The notes under the pieces: model-generated
What the model was told of the DNA's origin: nothing
The model's input: the letters and a program-made list of their open reading frames with translations, nothing else
The model's database searches: none
Shown: one piece after another, positions 1-8,466 of the stretch
Layout of the letters: every line of letters starts with the position of its first letter
How positions within the stretch are numbered: position 1 is the first letter of the stretch
Program-made: the position numbers and the translations under genes
Assembly: GCA_003151855.1 (NCBI GenBank)
Contig: PLYV01000161.1
Coordinates: forward strand, 9,667 to 66,340
Direction of reading: 5' to 3'
Origin: Limisphaerales bacterium
Lineage (GTDB): Bacteria > Verrucomicrobiota > Verrucomicrobiia > Limisphaerales > UBA11358
Length of the DNA: 56,674 bases

Positions 1-486
1 TGCCAGCTCGGCGGCGGCATCCGCAGCGAGACCGACGTCGCGGAGGTGCTCGGCTGGGGTGTCTCCCGTGTCATTCTCGGTACACGGGTGCTGCAAGACC
101 CCGCGTGGTGCGAAATGGTCTGCCGCCGCTTTCCCGGCCGGGTCGCCCTCGGCATCGACGCTCGCAATGGCATGGTCGCCACTCAGGGATGGCTCGAAAC
201 GTCCGCCTGTCGGGCGCTCGACCTCGCGCGCCGCTGTGCCGACTGGCCTCTCGCCGCCATCGTCTACACCGACATCAGCCGCGACGGCATGTTGCAGGGG
301 CCGAATGTCGAGGCGACGGCCGAGATCGCCGCCGCCGTCCCCGTGCCGGTGATCGCCTCCGGTGGCGTCACCACGCTCGACGACGTGGCCCGTCTCGCCG
401 GCCGCGGCCTGGCCGGCTGCATCGTCGGCCGCGCTCTCTACGAAGGCCGACTCGATCTCGCGGCAGCGATCGCGCTCGCCAAATAA
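1..486 (+). CDS. hisA: HisA, 1-(5-phosphoribosyl)-5-[(5-phosphoribosylamino)methylideneamino] imidazole-4-carboxamide isomerase, 3' part
   Basis: The reading frame is open from base 1, so the N-terminal third of the TIM barrel lies outside the window. The visible part has the HisA landmarks in order: LGGGIRS at the left edge, VILGT, a DARNGMVATQGWLE segment, the second phosphate-binding half TDISRDGMLQGPN, and VIASGGV near the end. HisA isomerises ProFAR to PRFAR in cytosolic histidine biosynthesis. The sister enzyme HisF is less likely, because the GMVATQGWLE segment and the TDI.RDG.L.GPN run are typical of HisA. No other his gene follows; the next gene is an EF-G-like GTPase behind a palindromic repeat. 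Confidence 0.9.
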   Translation, partial: CQLGGGIRSETDVAEVLGWGVSRVILGTRVLQDPAWCEMVCRRFPGRVALGIDARNGMVATQGWLETSACRALDLARRCADWPLAAIVYTDISRDGMLQGPNVEATAEIAAAVPVPVIASGGVTTLDDVARLAGRGLAGCIVGRALYEGRLDLAAAIALAK

Positions 487-531
487 CGGAGGGGCAACAT
501 GGAACCACCCGGTCAGCCCGTTTAGGGTCGC

Positions 532-666
532 CTCGTTCCCACGCTCTGCGTGGGAACGCACGTGCGGGCCGCTCTGCGGCCAGTCAGTACAGCTTCCATG
601 CGCTGCGTAAGATGCGAACCGCAGAGCGGTTCGGAAGTGCGTTCCCACGCGGAGCGTGGGAACGAG
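532..666. repeat. Planctomycete-type palindromic intergenic repeat
   Basis: Two copies of a short palindrome of the form CGTTCCCACG..CGTGGGAACG stand at 533-560 and 640-666 as a large imperfect inverted repeat, with a second inner pair (CCGCTCTGCGG / CCGCAGAGCGG) between them. It fills the gap between hisA and the EF-G-like gene. The same theme recurs at 17040-17090. Such repeats are common between genes in Gemmata-like genomes; whether this one moves or acts in RNA cannot be told here. Confidence 0.75.
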
Positions 667-707
667 CAAAATTGCTCTCTTTCCCACAATCAACTCGCGG
701 AGCCACC

Positions 708-2852
708 ATGAGCAAGTACAAAGTGGAAGACATCCGGAACATCGCGCTCGCTGGACATGGGGCGTCGGGCAAGACCTCGCTTGCCGACGCCCTCCTGTTC
801 GCGGCCAAGGCGGTCGATCGGCACGGCAGTGTCGACGACGGAACTTCGGTCTCCGACTACGACGACGAGGAACACAAACGCCACTTCTCCATCGACACCG
901 CCGATCTGCACTTCGAGCACAAGGACGTCCACGTTCACCTTCTCGACACACCGGGTTACCCCGACTTCGTCGGCGCCGCGCTCGGCGCGATCAGCGCCGT
1001 CGAGACGGTCGTGATTACCGTGTCGGCCATCAACGGCGTGCAGGTCAATACGCGGCGCATGTTTAACGAAGCCGGGCGCCGCGGCCTGGCGCGGATGTTC
1101 GTCATTAACAAGCTCGACGGCGACAACGTCAAGTTCCTGGAGCTGCTCAAGATCATCCAGGACACGTTCGGCAAGCATTGCGTGCTGTTCAACGCCCCGA
1201 TCAACCCGGGTCCCAAGCTGAGCGGCGTCGTCAGCGTGCTGCACCCGCCGGCCTCACCGCCGGCCGGCTGTCCCGTGGACCTCGCCGCCGCCAAGGCGCA
1301 GGCAACCGATGCCGTCGTCGAGTGCGATGAAGAGCTGACCATGAAATATCTCGAAGGCGGCGTCACCGACGAGGAGATCGATGCCGTGTTGCCGCGGGCC
1401 ATCGCCGCCGGGACCGTTATTCCCATTTTCTGCACGGCCGCCAAGAAGGACATCGGTATTCCCGAGCTGATGGAGGCCCTCTGCATGGACGCTCTCTCGC
1501 CGCACCAGGGCAAGAAGCGTACCGCGCTCAAGGGCCAGGGCGATCACGCCGTCGAGGTGACGCTCAAACCCGATCCCAACGCTGAGTTCGTCGGCCAGGT
1601 CTTCAAGACGCTGACGGACAAGTTCGTCGGCAATCTGAGCTTCATCCGCGTCTACTCGGGCACCTACAAACCGGATCAGCCCCTGGTCAACGTGCGCTCC
1701 GGCAAGTCGGCCCGCACCGGCGGTATCTCGTTGATGCAGGGCAAGAGCGCGTCGCCGCTCGCCGAAGCCATCCCCGGAGACATCATTGCCGTCTCCAAGG
1801 TCGAGGACTTGCACATCGGCGATACGGTCAGCAATCACGCCGGGGCGCCGCGGTTGCCGGAACTCGCGTTCCCAGCACCGATGTTCGGTCTCGCCGTCGA
1901 GCCGAAGGCGCGCGGCGACGAGCAGAAGATCTCCGGCAGCCTGGCCAAGATCGCCAACGAGGATCCGACCTTCCAGGTGACGCGCGACGAGCAGACGCAC
2001 GAGATGGTCATCACCGGCATGAGCCAGCTACACCTGGAAGTGATGCAGCATCGGCTCAAGCGGCGCTTTGATGTGGACGTCGTCACGCACGATCCGAAGA
2101 TCCCTTACCGCGAGACGATCATGAGCAACGGCGAGGCCGAGTACCAGCACCGGAAGCAGTCCGGCGGCCGCGGCCAGTACGCCAAGGTGCTGCTCCGCGT
2201 CTATCCGCTGCCGCGCGAGATCAAGACGAAGGAAGAGTTCTTCGAGAAGTTCGCCAACAAGTCGAAGTTCGAGAAGATTCGCATCGACTCCAGCCATTAC
2301 GAGCCGGAGCACAACTTCGGTTTCATCGATCACATCGTCGGCGGCAGCATCCCGAACCAGTTCATCCCGGCCGTGGAAAAGGGGTGCAAGGAGTTGCTGG
2401 AGCGCGGCGCTCTCGCCGGCTACCGCATTCAGGACGTGGCCGTCGAGGTTCATTTCGGCAAGGCCCACGACGTTGACAGCTCGGAAGCCGCGTTCAAGAC
2501 AGCCGGCCGCCTCGCGTTCAAGAACGGCTTCCTCGCCGCCCATCCGGTGCTGCTGGAGCCGGTGGTGACGATGGAAATCACCGTGCCGTCGCAGTACACC
2601 GGCACGATCCTCGGCGACCTGAACACGAAGCGCGGCCGCATCGAGAACCAGGACAGTCTGCCCGGCGACCTGGCGGTTATCAAGGCCATCGCACCGCTGG
2701 CCGAGGTGACGCGCTACAAGGCGTCGCTGGACAGCATCACGCAGGGTCAGGGGTCGTATACGATGGAGTTCAGCCATTACGATCAGGTGCCCGGCAATGT
2801 GCAGCAGCAGATCGTGAGCAAGGCCAAGCTCGGGCCGGATGAGGACGAGTGA
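708..2852 (+). CDS. Elongation factor G-like translational GTPase
   Basis: A 714-residue protein starting at the ATG of MSKYKVEDIRN, after a GGAG-type ribosome site. The G domain shows a P-loop GHGASGKTS (residues ~17-25), LDTPGYPDF (G3) and NKLD (G4), followed by the domain II beta barrel, domain III, a domain IV segment and a C-terminal EF-G fold with the MEITVPSQYTGTILGDL stretch. Length and order fit EF-G. The P-loop (GHGASGKTS rather than GHIDAGKTT) and the short G domain are those of the EF-G2-like paralogues found beside a canonical fusA, so this may not be the main translocase. No rpsL/rpsG/tuf neighbours support that. It is followed by a hairpin at 2875-2913. Confidence 0.85.
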   Translation: MSKYKVEDIRNIALAGHGASGKTSLADALLFAAKAVDRHGSVDDGTSVSDYDDEEHKRHFSIDTADLHFEHKDVHVHLLDTPGYPDFVGAALGAISAVETVVITVSAINGVQVNTRRMFNEAGRRGLARMFVINKLDGDNVKFLELLKIIQDTFGKHCVLFNAPINPGPKLSGVVSVLHPPASPPAGCPVDLAAAKAQATDAVVECDEELTMKYLEGGVTDEEIDAVLPRAIAAGTVIPIFCTAAKKDIGIPELMEALCMDALSPHQGKKRTALKGQGDHAVEVTLKPDPNAEFVGQVFKTLTDKFVGNLSFIRVYSGTYKPDQPLVNVRSGKSARTGGISLMQGKSASPLAEAIPGDIIAVSKVEDLHIGDTVSNHAGAPRLPELAFPAPMFGLAVEPKARGDEQKISGSLAKIANEDPTFQVTRDEQTHEMVITGMSQLHLEVMQHRLKRRFDVDVVTHDPKIPYRETIMSNGEAEYQHRKQSGGRGQYAKVLLRVYPLPREIKTKEEFFEKFANKSKFEKIRIDSSHYEPEHNFGFIDHIVGGSIPNQFIPAVEKGCKELLERGALAGYRIQDVAVEVHFGKAHDVDSSEAAFKTAGRLAFKNGFLAAHPVLLEPVVTMEITVPSQYTGTILGDLNTKRGRIENQDSLPGDLAVIKAIAPLAEVTRYKASLDSITQGQGSYTMEFSHYDQVPGNVQQQIVSKAKLGPDEDE

Positions 2853-2874
2853 GACCTCCGCGGCGTGAGCAATA

Positions 2875-2913
2875 CGTTCCTCGTGCTCACGCTCCGCATG
2901 GGCACGAGGAACG
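2875..2913 (+). terminator. Hairpin after the EF-G-like gene
   Basis: CGTTCCTCGTGC pairs with GCACGAGGAACG around a short loop, 22 bases after the stop codon. It has no T tract, so it may be an intergenic palindrome of the same class as the one at 532-666 rather than a classical terminator. Confidence 0.45.
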
Positions 2914-2959
2914 TGGCGCCGACCCAGACTTGGTAAACTGCACGCAGTCAGGTTGAGGT

Positions 2960-3032
2960 GAGCGTCGCGGCGTAGGCCCGATGTGATATGGTCCGAGCCG
3001 GGATCACACGTCGGGCTTACGCCGCGATGCTC
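2960..3032. repeat. Long imperfect palindrome
   Basis: GAGCGTCGCGGCGTAGGCCC...ATGTGAT on the left pairs with ATCACACGTCGGGCTTACGC...GATGCTC on the right, with few mismatches and a loop of about 15 bases. It lies between the EF-G-like gene and the aldo/keto reductase remnant and codes for nothing visible. Confidence 0.6.
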
Positions 3033-3126
3033 GCCAAATGTTATTTGTCAATAACCCTGGGAAGCACCGCGGCGCGTTCAGCGCGTGAACGTCGAATGCC
3101 CCCTCCAACCACTACCTGGATCGACC

Positions 3127-3598
3127 GTGTCTCACGCCAAGACATACAAAGGGGAACGCGCCCGCTGACGGCCTCAAGGTGCTGTTCATCTCTTACCTCG
3201 AACGGCACAAGGACGACCTGACCTACATCACCAACCGCTATCCCGTCGGCCCGGTCAAGGGCTTCGAGACGACCGGCGTCCTCGATCCGGCGTCGGGCAC
3301 GCGCTTCACCCTCGGCAAGACGGGCGAGTTGTACCGCGAACGCTACTGGCATTCATCAATGCTGGAGGCCGTCGCACGCTTGCGGACGTTCTTCGAGCCG
3401 CGCCGCCGCTCGCTGGTGACGGTCGCGGTGGCGTGGGTGCTGGCTCAGTCCGGCATCACGTCGGCGGTCCTCGGCGCCAGCAAGCCGGAGCAGCTCGACG
3501 CCAGCCTGGCGGCCGTCAACCTGACGCTGGATGAGGAGGAGCGCGCGGCGTGCGATCTGGCGTGGTATGGGATTCCGCGGACGGCGCCGACGCGGTGA
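3127..3598 (+). pseudogene. Aldo/keto reductase remnant
   Basis: The frame from about 3155 to 3598 encodes the C-terminal third of an aldo/keto reductase: GTRFTLGKTGELYRERYW, then AVAWVLAQSGITSAVLGAS and PEQLDASL, the region that helps bind NADP(H). The catalytic Asp-Tyr-Lys-His part of the barrel is absent. A plausible start, GTG at 3127 reading VSHAKTYKGERAR, is in another frame and meets a stop at 3166-3168, exactly where the downstream frame continues. The simplest reading is a deletion plus a one-base frameshift in a decayed gene. A short in-frame GTG at 3179 could still give a 139-residue peptide, but it would lack the active site. Confidence 0.6.
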
Positions 3599-3668
3599 GC
3601 CTGATGCATTCTCCCGCCGGTCATCGTCGACAGCACGATTCGTGTTACGTGTCAGTGGGGCGGGGGGG

Positions 3669-3805
3669 GCTTTGCTCCTTTTTAAGTCTCTGAAACGAAA
3701 TAGGCTGATTCCGTCCTGAGCCGCTGTTGGGAAATAAGGACTTACGGCGATCCACAACGGCTCTGAAACGAAACGGGCCTTCTCGGAGTCAAAAAGGAGC
3801 AAAGC
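3669..3805. repeat. Inverted and direct repeats in a non-coding stretch
   Basis: The 3599-4060 stretch has no convincing gene. Inside it, GCTTTGCTCCTTTTT (3669-3683) is perfectly inverted as AAAAAGGAGCAAAGC (3791-3805). Between them CTCTGAAACGAAA occurs twice in direct orientation (about 3688 and 3761). This could be the edge of a small miniature element. No transposase or target duplication was seen. Confidence 0.5.
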
Positions 3806-4060
3806 CGGCGGGGGGAAGAACCCAAACTGACATGAATCGGTGTTTTTCCTAGAAAAGGCGCAGATCGGGCGCGCATTCATGTTATTTTTTACCCTGTTTC
3901 GACCGATTCGTGTCATTCGGTCCAAGATGACAAACTTGGTGATCTTTCCATTCGCTGCGAGGCGAGTCTTCCACAGAGCCGACATGGAATGACCGAATGA
4001 ACAACGACTTTCGCTCGCGGAGCGTTCAGATATCGTGGACACCGTGAGGAGGCCGAAAGT

Positions 4061-4465
4061 ATGAAGACGATAGTAGCAAGATCCGAATTGGCCACGCGCG
4101 TGGAACGCGCTCTGAAAGAACTGGCGGCCCAGGTCCAGCGCAGCGTGCCGGCCGTGCGTTGTACCGTCCAGCACGGCGGCAATGACAGTTTTCCCTGGTG
4201 GATCGTGGCCCGTTTCGCCAACGGTGCGGACGAGAGCAAAGTAGTAGACGTCTCAATCGAGTGTCGGGGGACGTCGGAGGATTGGACGATCCGAGCCGAC
4301 CTCGCGCGCGAGAATGGTTGGGTTATTCGAGAATCTTCCGCCCTCTCGTCCAGCGCGCCGGCGAATGGGGCGGAACGACCCGGCGAGCCGGAGGAGGACG
4401 GCGTGAAGCAACTCGAAGTCTTCTTGATCGAACAGGCGGATTGTCTTCGTCAGGAATTGACATGA
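4061..4465 (+). CDS. Conserved-looking hypothetical protein
   Basis: A 134-residue soluble protein with no signal peptide, preceded by a strong ribosome site (GAGGAGG about ten bases before the ATG). The first 90 residues look like a compact alpha/beta domain (SFPWWIVARFANG, VVDVSIECRG, WTIRADLARENGWVIRE). The rest is a low-complexity linker and a short helix ending in LEVFLIEQADCLRQELT. I recognise no family. It is followed by a strong hairpin and then by the convergent PRTase cassette, so it is probably monocistronic. Confidence 0.6.
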   Translation: MKTIVARSELATRVERALKELAAQVQRSVPAVRCTVQHGGNDSFPWWIVARFANGADESKVVDVSIECRGTSEDWTIRADLARENGWVIRESSALSSSAPANGAERPGEPEEDGVKQLEVFLIEQADCLRQELT

Positions 4466-4476
4466 AACGAGGAAAA

Positions 4477-4512
4477 GGGACGCGGATCATCCCCAAGAAT
4501 GATCCGCGTCCC
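4477..4512 (+). terminator. Strong hairpin after the 134-residue gene
   Basis: GGGACGCGGATCAT (4477-4490) pairs perfectly with ATGATCCGCGTCCC (4499-4512) around an eight-base loop, 11 bases after the stop. The left arm (AAAAGGGACGCGGATCAT) resembles AAAAGGGGATGCGGATTAAT at 7471-7490 on the other side of the Dam-ParB-PRTase cassette. Confidence 0.6.
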
Positions 4513-4571
4513 CATTGATTTTCCTCCACCCCGTTTTCCGCCTCTTCTTTTCTATTCTACAGGTGAGACAG

Positions 4572-5411
4572 TTACGCAGGTGGATTTGTCCTTGGAAAAA
4601 GCGGAACCCACTTATCCTTATTGTAGCTGTGCAGAATGGGGATGGTATTGTTCGGGCAATCATGGTTTAGAACAAACAGCAATCCACAATCCCCGTATCC
4701 CTTCGGCTTTTCTGGGAAGTGTTCTGTACAATACCTTAATACAATTTCTTTGTCAGAGGATGTAAAATGACAGCAGTCGTCTGAGAAGAAATTGTCCGAG
4801 CCGATCAAGTTGTAATGGGTCATGAGCTGGAGATCAGTGTTCATGCGAATCTCATCATGTGCTTGGACAGTAGCTGCCACGACCATGAGGTACACCGTGC
4901 CAACACCGCCTGCCAACTCTCGAAATAGTCCATTCCAACTTGCACATGCTTGAGTACCCGTGCCCGCAAAGTCATCGATTAGCACGACAGTGTCATTGCC
5001 GGTTAGTTTCTGTGCGGGAAGTTCATGGGCATAAACGAAGAGCGAGTTGAAATACCTCTCCCTCATACTCATCGCCTGACGGAAGCAAGCCGTCATATGG
5101 TCCCCACTCTCTCCTGGCCGTACGGCGTAGGGCACGAACCGCCACTCCCCAGTTCTACTTGTCTTGTTTCTATGCCAACCGGGCAGAGCTCGCATGAGAC
5201 TTTGAAATGCGAGTTCCATCTCCGCCCGCGTGACAAGCTGGACGGAGTCGAGAAGGCGCGCAGCCACATCCCTATCCTGTTTCTTGAACTGACCGACCCA
5301 AGCATCGATGTCTCCAGGAGTGGGCGGATGCTTGTAGTTCAAGAAGTGATTGTACCACTTCTTTTTTCGGGAGTTGTTGATCTTTGTGTCAACTGGGGCA
5401 GGCTGTTTCAT
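4572..5411 (-). CDS. PRTase-CE family phosphoribosyltransferase-like protein
   Basis: A 279-residue protein of the conflict-associated phosphoribosyltransferase-like family. The N-terminal helical part has W..QF...D...AARLL and LVTRAEMELAFQSL. The central PRPP-loop-like motif VVLIDDFAGTGTQ lies around residues 142-154. The C-terminal segment has the family's GYGDCGLLFVLNHDCPNNT followed by IPILHSY..DKWVPLFPR. It is the last gene of a three-gene operon: its ATG overlaps the stop of the ParB-like gene by four bases (ATGA). Family members are mostly seen in predicted nucleotide-centred conflict and immunity operons; the reaction is unknown. Base composition is clearly less GC-rich than the flanks, suggesting transfer. 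Confidence 0.8.
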   Translation of the reverse strand: MKQPAPVDTKINNSRKKKWYNHFLNYKHPPTPGDIDAWVGQFKKQDRDVAARLLDSVQLVTRAEMELAFQSLMRALPGWHRNKTSRTGEWRFVPYAVRPGESGDHMTACFRQAMSMRERYFNSLFVYAHELPAQKLTGNDTVVLIDDFAGTGTQACASWNGLFRELAGGVGTVYLMVVAATVQAHDEIRMNTDLQLMTHYNLIGSDNFFSDDCCHFTSSDKEIVLRYCTEHFPEKPKGYGDCGLLFVLNHDCPNNTIPILHSYNKDKWVPLFPRTNPPA

Positions 5412-6424
5412 TTTTTTGATCGCCGTCCGAGTTCTTGAAGCTTGGCTTGGATGGTTGCGGCTAGTTTCTCCAGATCTTCCCAGAGTTGCTCCTCAGCGAA
5501 AAACTCATCGATGTCGATATCCTTGATAGCTTGGCGAAGCTTGCCAACGTCTTTCGTCAAGGCCCTGACCTGTGTGGCTACGCCGACCCCTTCAATCTCA
5601 AGATGATCGACTCGGAGGTCTGGTTGTTTGGTGAACTCCTCGAGACGCTTTGATAATTGCCTCAGCTTGCCGGCTTTGTTCGCATTGCTAATGTGTTGCT
5701 TGATGATCCTGAAATCGGTAACAGCCTTCAAGCCTTTGGCTTTCTGCTTCTCTATCATTGCGTCGGTGAACTCGTCGCGGTCGAACCAGTCGAAGTTATT
5801 CACGAGGCGATCGTTCCTGATGACATACATCTCGATGAAAAAGTCTGCCTTCCATCGCTCTTCCGGGTTGGCCGTCAACATCATTTCCTGATACTTGCCG
5901 TCGTAGGACAGTAGCTTCTTACACCTCACGATCACCGCCACGTCCATGCCGGTCAGCTCGGCAAGTTTCTGGTCATTCGACTCTTGCATCTCGTCCATCA
6001 ACACCTGCATCTTGAGGGCGGTTGGCATCAACTCCCAGTCTGCTCTTAACTTGTGGATTTGGAACATCGTGATGATGTTCTGAAATGTCGATGGCTCCGC
6101 TACGATGTTGACGGGCACTTTTTGCAATTCGGCTTTTTGCGCGCAGATCCAGCGTCGCTGGCCGTCGAGGATAACGTACTTACCATTGATCCTCGCCTTC
6201 TCGTACACCGTCAACGGCACGAGAATGCCCACTTTCCTGATCGACTCTTCTAGTGTCTGCATGGGCACATCGTCGAACAGCATGCGCGGGTTGTGCGGAT
6301 TCGGCTCAAGGTCAATAATCTTGACCTCCTTGATGCCGATCAGCTGTACAGCATGTTCCTGCCTGTCGGGCTTTTCGTTCGAGGCCGCTTTCCTCTTCTG
6401 TCCCGATGGCTTTTTCATAGCCAT
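5408..6424 (-). CDS. ParB/Srx-fold protein of the Dam-PRTase cassette
   Basis: A 338-residue protein. I chose the ATG at 6424 (MAMKKPSGQKRK) because GAGGGAG stands just upstream and the methylase stop is four bases away; a longer frame reaches 6466. After a basic tail, residues ~35-110 form a ParB N-terminal (sulfiredoxin-like) domain: LEPNPHNPR, LEESIRKVGILVPLTVYE and VILDGQRRW. The last matches ParB box II, whose GERR motif binds CTP in true ParB. Next comes a helical region with an HTH-like KLAELTGMDVAVIVRCKKLL, then a charged C-terminal coiled region. No ParA partner is present. Coupling to a methylase and a PRTase argues against chromosome partitioning and for a DNA-sensing or nuclease role in a conflict system. 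Confidence 0.75.
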   Translation of the reverse strand: MAMKKPSGQKRKAASNEKPDRQEHAVQLIGIKEVKIIDLEPNPHNPRMLFDDVPMQTLEESIRKVGILVPLTVYEKARINGKYVILDGQRRWICAQKAELQKVPVNIVAEPSTFQNIITMFQIHKLRADWELMPTALKMQVLMDEMQESNDQKLAELTGMDVAVIVRCKKLLSYDGKYQEMMLTANPEERWKADFFIEMYVIRNDRLVNNFDWFDRDEFTDAMIEKQKAKGLKAVTDFRIIKQHISNANKAGKLRQLSKRLEEFTKQPDLRVDHLEIEGVGVATQVRALTKDVGKLRQAIKDIDIDEFFAEEQLWEDLEKLAATIQAKLQELGRRSKK

Positions 6425-6428
6425 ACCG

Positions 6429-7322
6429 TCACTCCCTCTTGGTGCCCCGACGGAATTCCTCGGCAATCGGCTTGTTCGAGATCAGCCATTCGTAGGCATG
6501 TCGGCGACTCCCTGTGAAGCCCGCCACGTGACGTCGTATTGGGAGACGAACTGCATTCCACTTTCGAGCGATTTCCCGTGATTCCTTGCAGTCGGCGTAA
6601 CTTACGAGAAAGTCAGCACCAGTTTGGACGATTCGCGTCAGGCTTGTGGCCATCCGTTCAATGTCAGGCGTATCGAAGAGGGTGGCCCCGTACTCGCGGA
6701 ACACCCGGCGGGATCTCACTGCGTACGGCGGATCCAAGTAGACGAAATCGCCGGACTGCACGTGCTGGAGAGTTCGCTCGAAGTCTCCTGCGATCAGCTT
6801 AGTCCGCTTTAGTAACGATGAACATAGTAGCAGGTCCGCTTTCGAGAAGTACGCACCGGGCTTGGTGCCCATTGGGACGTTAAAGTCCCCGCTCGTATTC
6901 GTTCGGTAGATGCCGTTAAAGCAGTTGCGATTCAGGTACAGGAAGCGGAGCGCGCGCGTTTCGGGATCGAGTTCGTCTTGTTGCTTGCTCCGCCATCGGT
7001 AGTACGTTGACTCATCCCGCTTAATCCGGCACAGGCGCTCATAAAGTCGGACGGGATGATCACGGACGACCCGGTATAGTTCGATCAGGCTGGCGTTCTT
7101 GTCGCCGAGGATTCCCTGATTTGGGGCGATCTCGAAGAACAGGCACGCCGAGCCTGCAAAGGGCTCGACGTACCGCTGGTGTGAATTAGTCCAGAATTGA
7201 ATCAGCCTCGGGAGTTGCTTCCGCTTGCTACCAGCCCAGCGAAGAAATGGCTTCGCCCGCTGATCTGGCCTGCTCTGCGTCGTGCGTCCGAAGTCAGATG
7301 CATGGGAGCGCGAATCGGCCAT
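6429..7322 (-). CDS. DNA adenine methylase (D12 class, Dam-like)
   Basis: A 297-residue N6-adenine methyltransferase of the Dam/DpnM type. KPFLRWAGSKRKQLPRL at residues ~24-40 and YVEPFAGSACLFFE at ~51-64 form the SAM-binding motifs. FLYLNRNCFNGIYR is the usual mid-domain segment, and VYLDPPY (DPPY catalytic motif) is near residue 200. It is the promoter-proximal gene of the three-gene cassette, four bases upstream of the ParB-like start. The role is probably to mark host DNA, as in a modification-linked defence or regulatory system. The target site cannot be read from sequence, though GATC is typical of the class. Confidence 0.88.
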   Translation of the reverse strand: MADSRSHASDFGRTTQSRPDQRAKPFLRWAGSKRKQLPRLIQFWTNSHQRYVEPFAGSACLFFEIAPNQGILGDKNASLIELYRVVRDHPVRLYERLCRIKRDESTYYRWRSKQQDELDPETRALRFLYLNRNCFNGIYRTNTSGDFNVPMGTKPGAYFSKADLLLCSSLLKRTKLIAGDFERTLQHVQSGDFVYLDPPYAVRSRRVFREYGATLFDTPDIERMATSLTRIVQTGADFLVSYADCKESREIARKWNAVRLPIRRHVAGFTGSRRHAYEWLISNKPIAEEFRRGTKRE

Positions 7323-7499
7323 AGCTGTGATCCGATACTTCGGGAAAGTAAGCGTAGATGTCCTTCTGTCCCGGCAAACGCTGCGGTGCCCGGCCCGCGA
7401 TCGGCTGCATCGCTCAAGACATCAAGAGAATAATCTATCCCGCCAAGCATGCTGAATCAATCCGGAGCAGAAAAGGGGATGCGGATTAATTTTGTCGCA

Positions 7500-7676
7500 T
7501 CACGACACCAACGCCCTGCACTCCACCCCCTCCCGCCGAAACCGCTCCAGCAACTCCGCCTGCTGCTTCTCATCTCGGCACGTCACCAGCACCAGCCACT
7601 GCTCCGGCACGTCCTGAATCCCCGGCCGCACCGCCGCCGTCAGCGCCGCCAACTCTGGGTTTGCCGCCGCGCCCGT
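7500..7676 (-). pseudogene. Orphan C-terminal gene fragment
   Basis: Directly after the DUF1080 stop codon and in the same frame, 58 codons remain open with coding character: NPELAALTAAVRPGIQDVPE, QWLVLVTCRDEKQQAELLERF, ending ECRALVS. There is no ATG, no ribosome site, and only weak GTG/TTG options. It looks like the tail of a protein of unknown family, stranded between the PRTase cassette and the DUF1080 gene, perhaps at a breakpoint of the cassette insertion. Confidence 0.45.
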
Positions 7677-8423
7677 TCACTCCTTCATCGCCAGCAGCCA
7701 GATATTGCGAAACTGCACCGGGCAACCGTTCTCCTGAAGCAGAATCGGCCCGGCGCTACACGGGTCGCCGCCCAATCCGCGCAAGGTGTTGTCAGTGGTG
7801 ATCGGCACGTTGTCGTGGATCTTCACTCCGTTGTGATAGACCGTCGCCACCGCCGGCATCACTTTCTTGTCGCCGTCGCACTTCGGGGCGGTGTACTCGA
7901 TGTCGTAACTCTGCCAGACGGTCGGCGCCTTGCAGACGTTCTCCGACGGCGCGGCGATGCTGTAGATGGCGCCGCAATCGTCCTTCTGCCGTACCTTCGC
8001 GCCATAGCTGTCGAGCACCTGGATCTCGTAACGCCCTTGCAGGTAGACGCCGCTGTTGCCGCGCCGCTGGCCCATCGCCTTCGGCTGGTAGGGAATGCGG
8101 AATTCGACGTGCAGCTTGAACTTACCGTCGAATTGCTGCTTCGTGATGATGTCGGCGGTCGGGCTTTTCACTTCCACGACGCCGCCGTCGAGCAGCTTCC
8201 AGTTGGCCGGGTCCTTGCCGTTGCGGCCGGTCCAGTTGTCGAGGCTTTTGCCGTCGAGAAGGAGGATGGCGCCTTTGGGAGTCGGGGTGGTCGGTACATC
8301 GACCTTGTCTTCGGGCTTTAACAGCTTCAGATCGCTGATATCGCCGAACGGATCCTGGGCCGCAATCGGCGAGCCGACTGTCAGGACGAAAGCCGTCATG
8401 AGCGCGACGCAGTGCGGACGCAT
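7677..8423 (-). CDS. Secreted DUF1080 (3-keto-disaccharide hydrolase family) protein
   Basis: A 248-residue exported protein. The ATG at 8423 is preceded by GAGGAG and begins a signal peptide (MRPHCVALMTAFVLTVGSPIAAQ); the frame stays open further upstream without a better start. The mature part is one DUF1080 beta-sandwich related to concanavalin-like lectins: ILLLDGKSLDNWTGR, EVKSPTADIITKQQFDGKFK, LHVEFRIPY, RRGNSGVYLQGRYEIQVLDS, CGAIYSIAAPSENVCK. Members are very numerous in Planctomycetes and act on sugars outside the cytoplasm; some hydrolyse 3-keto-glycosides. The substrate is unknown here and no sugar-oxidising neighbour is present. Confidence 0.85.
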   Translation of the reverse strand: MRPHCVALMTAFVLTVGSPIAAQDPFGDISDLKLLKPEDKVDVPTTPTPKGAILLLDGKSLDNWTGRNGKDPANWKLLDGGVVEVKSPTADIITKQQFDGKFKLHVEFRIPYQPKAMGQRRGNSGVYLQGRYEIQVLDSYGAKVRQKDDCGAIYSIAAPSENVCKAPTVWQSYDIEYTAPKCDGDKKVMPAVATVYHNGVKIHDNVPITTDNTLRGLGGDPCSAGPILLQENGCPVQFRNIWLLAMKE

Positions 8424-8466
8424 CGTGGGTATCTCCTCATTCAGGTGTTGGGCGGCGCGCTGCTGA

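Noticed and set aside
105-707. A frame open upstream of the EF-G-like gene, giving a 915-residue protein
   Set aside because: The extension is Arg-rich, overlaps hisA in another frame and crosses the palindromic repeat. The ATG at 708 matches the family's N-terminus.
4572-7322. A retron, since PRTase proteins occur with reverse transcriptases
   Set aside because: No reverse transcriptase or msr/msd-like inverted repeat is present.
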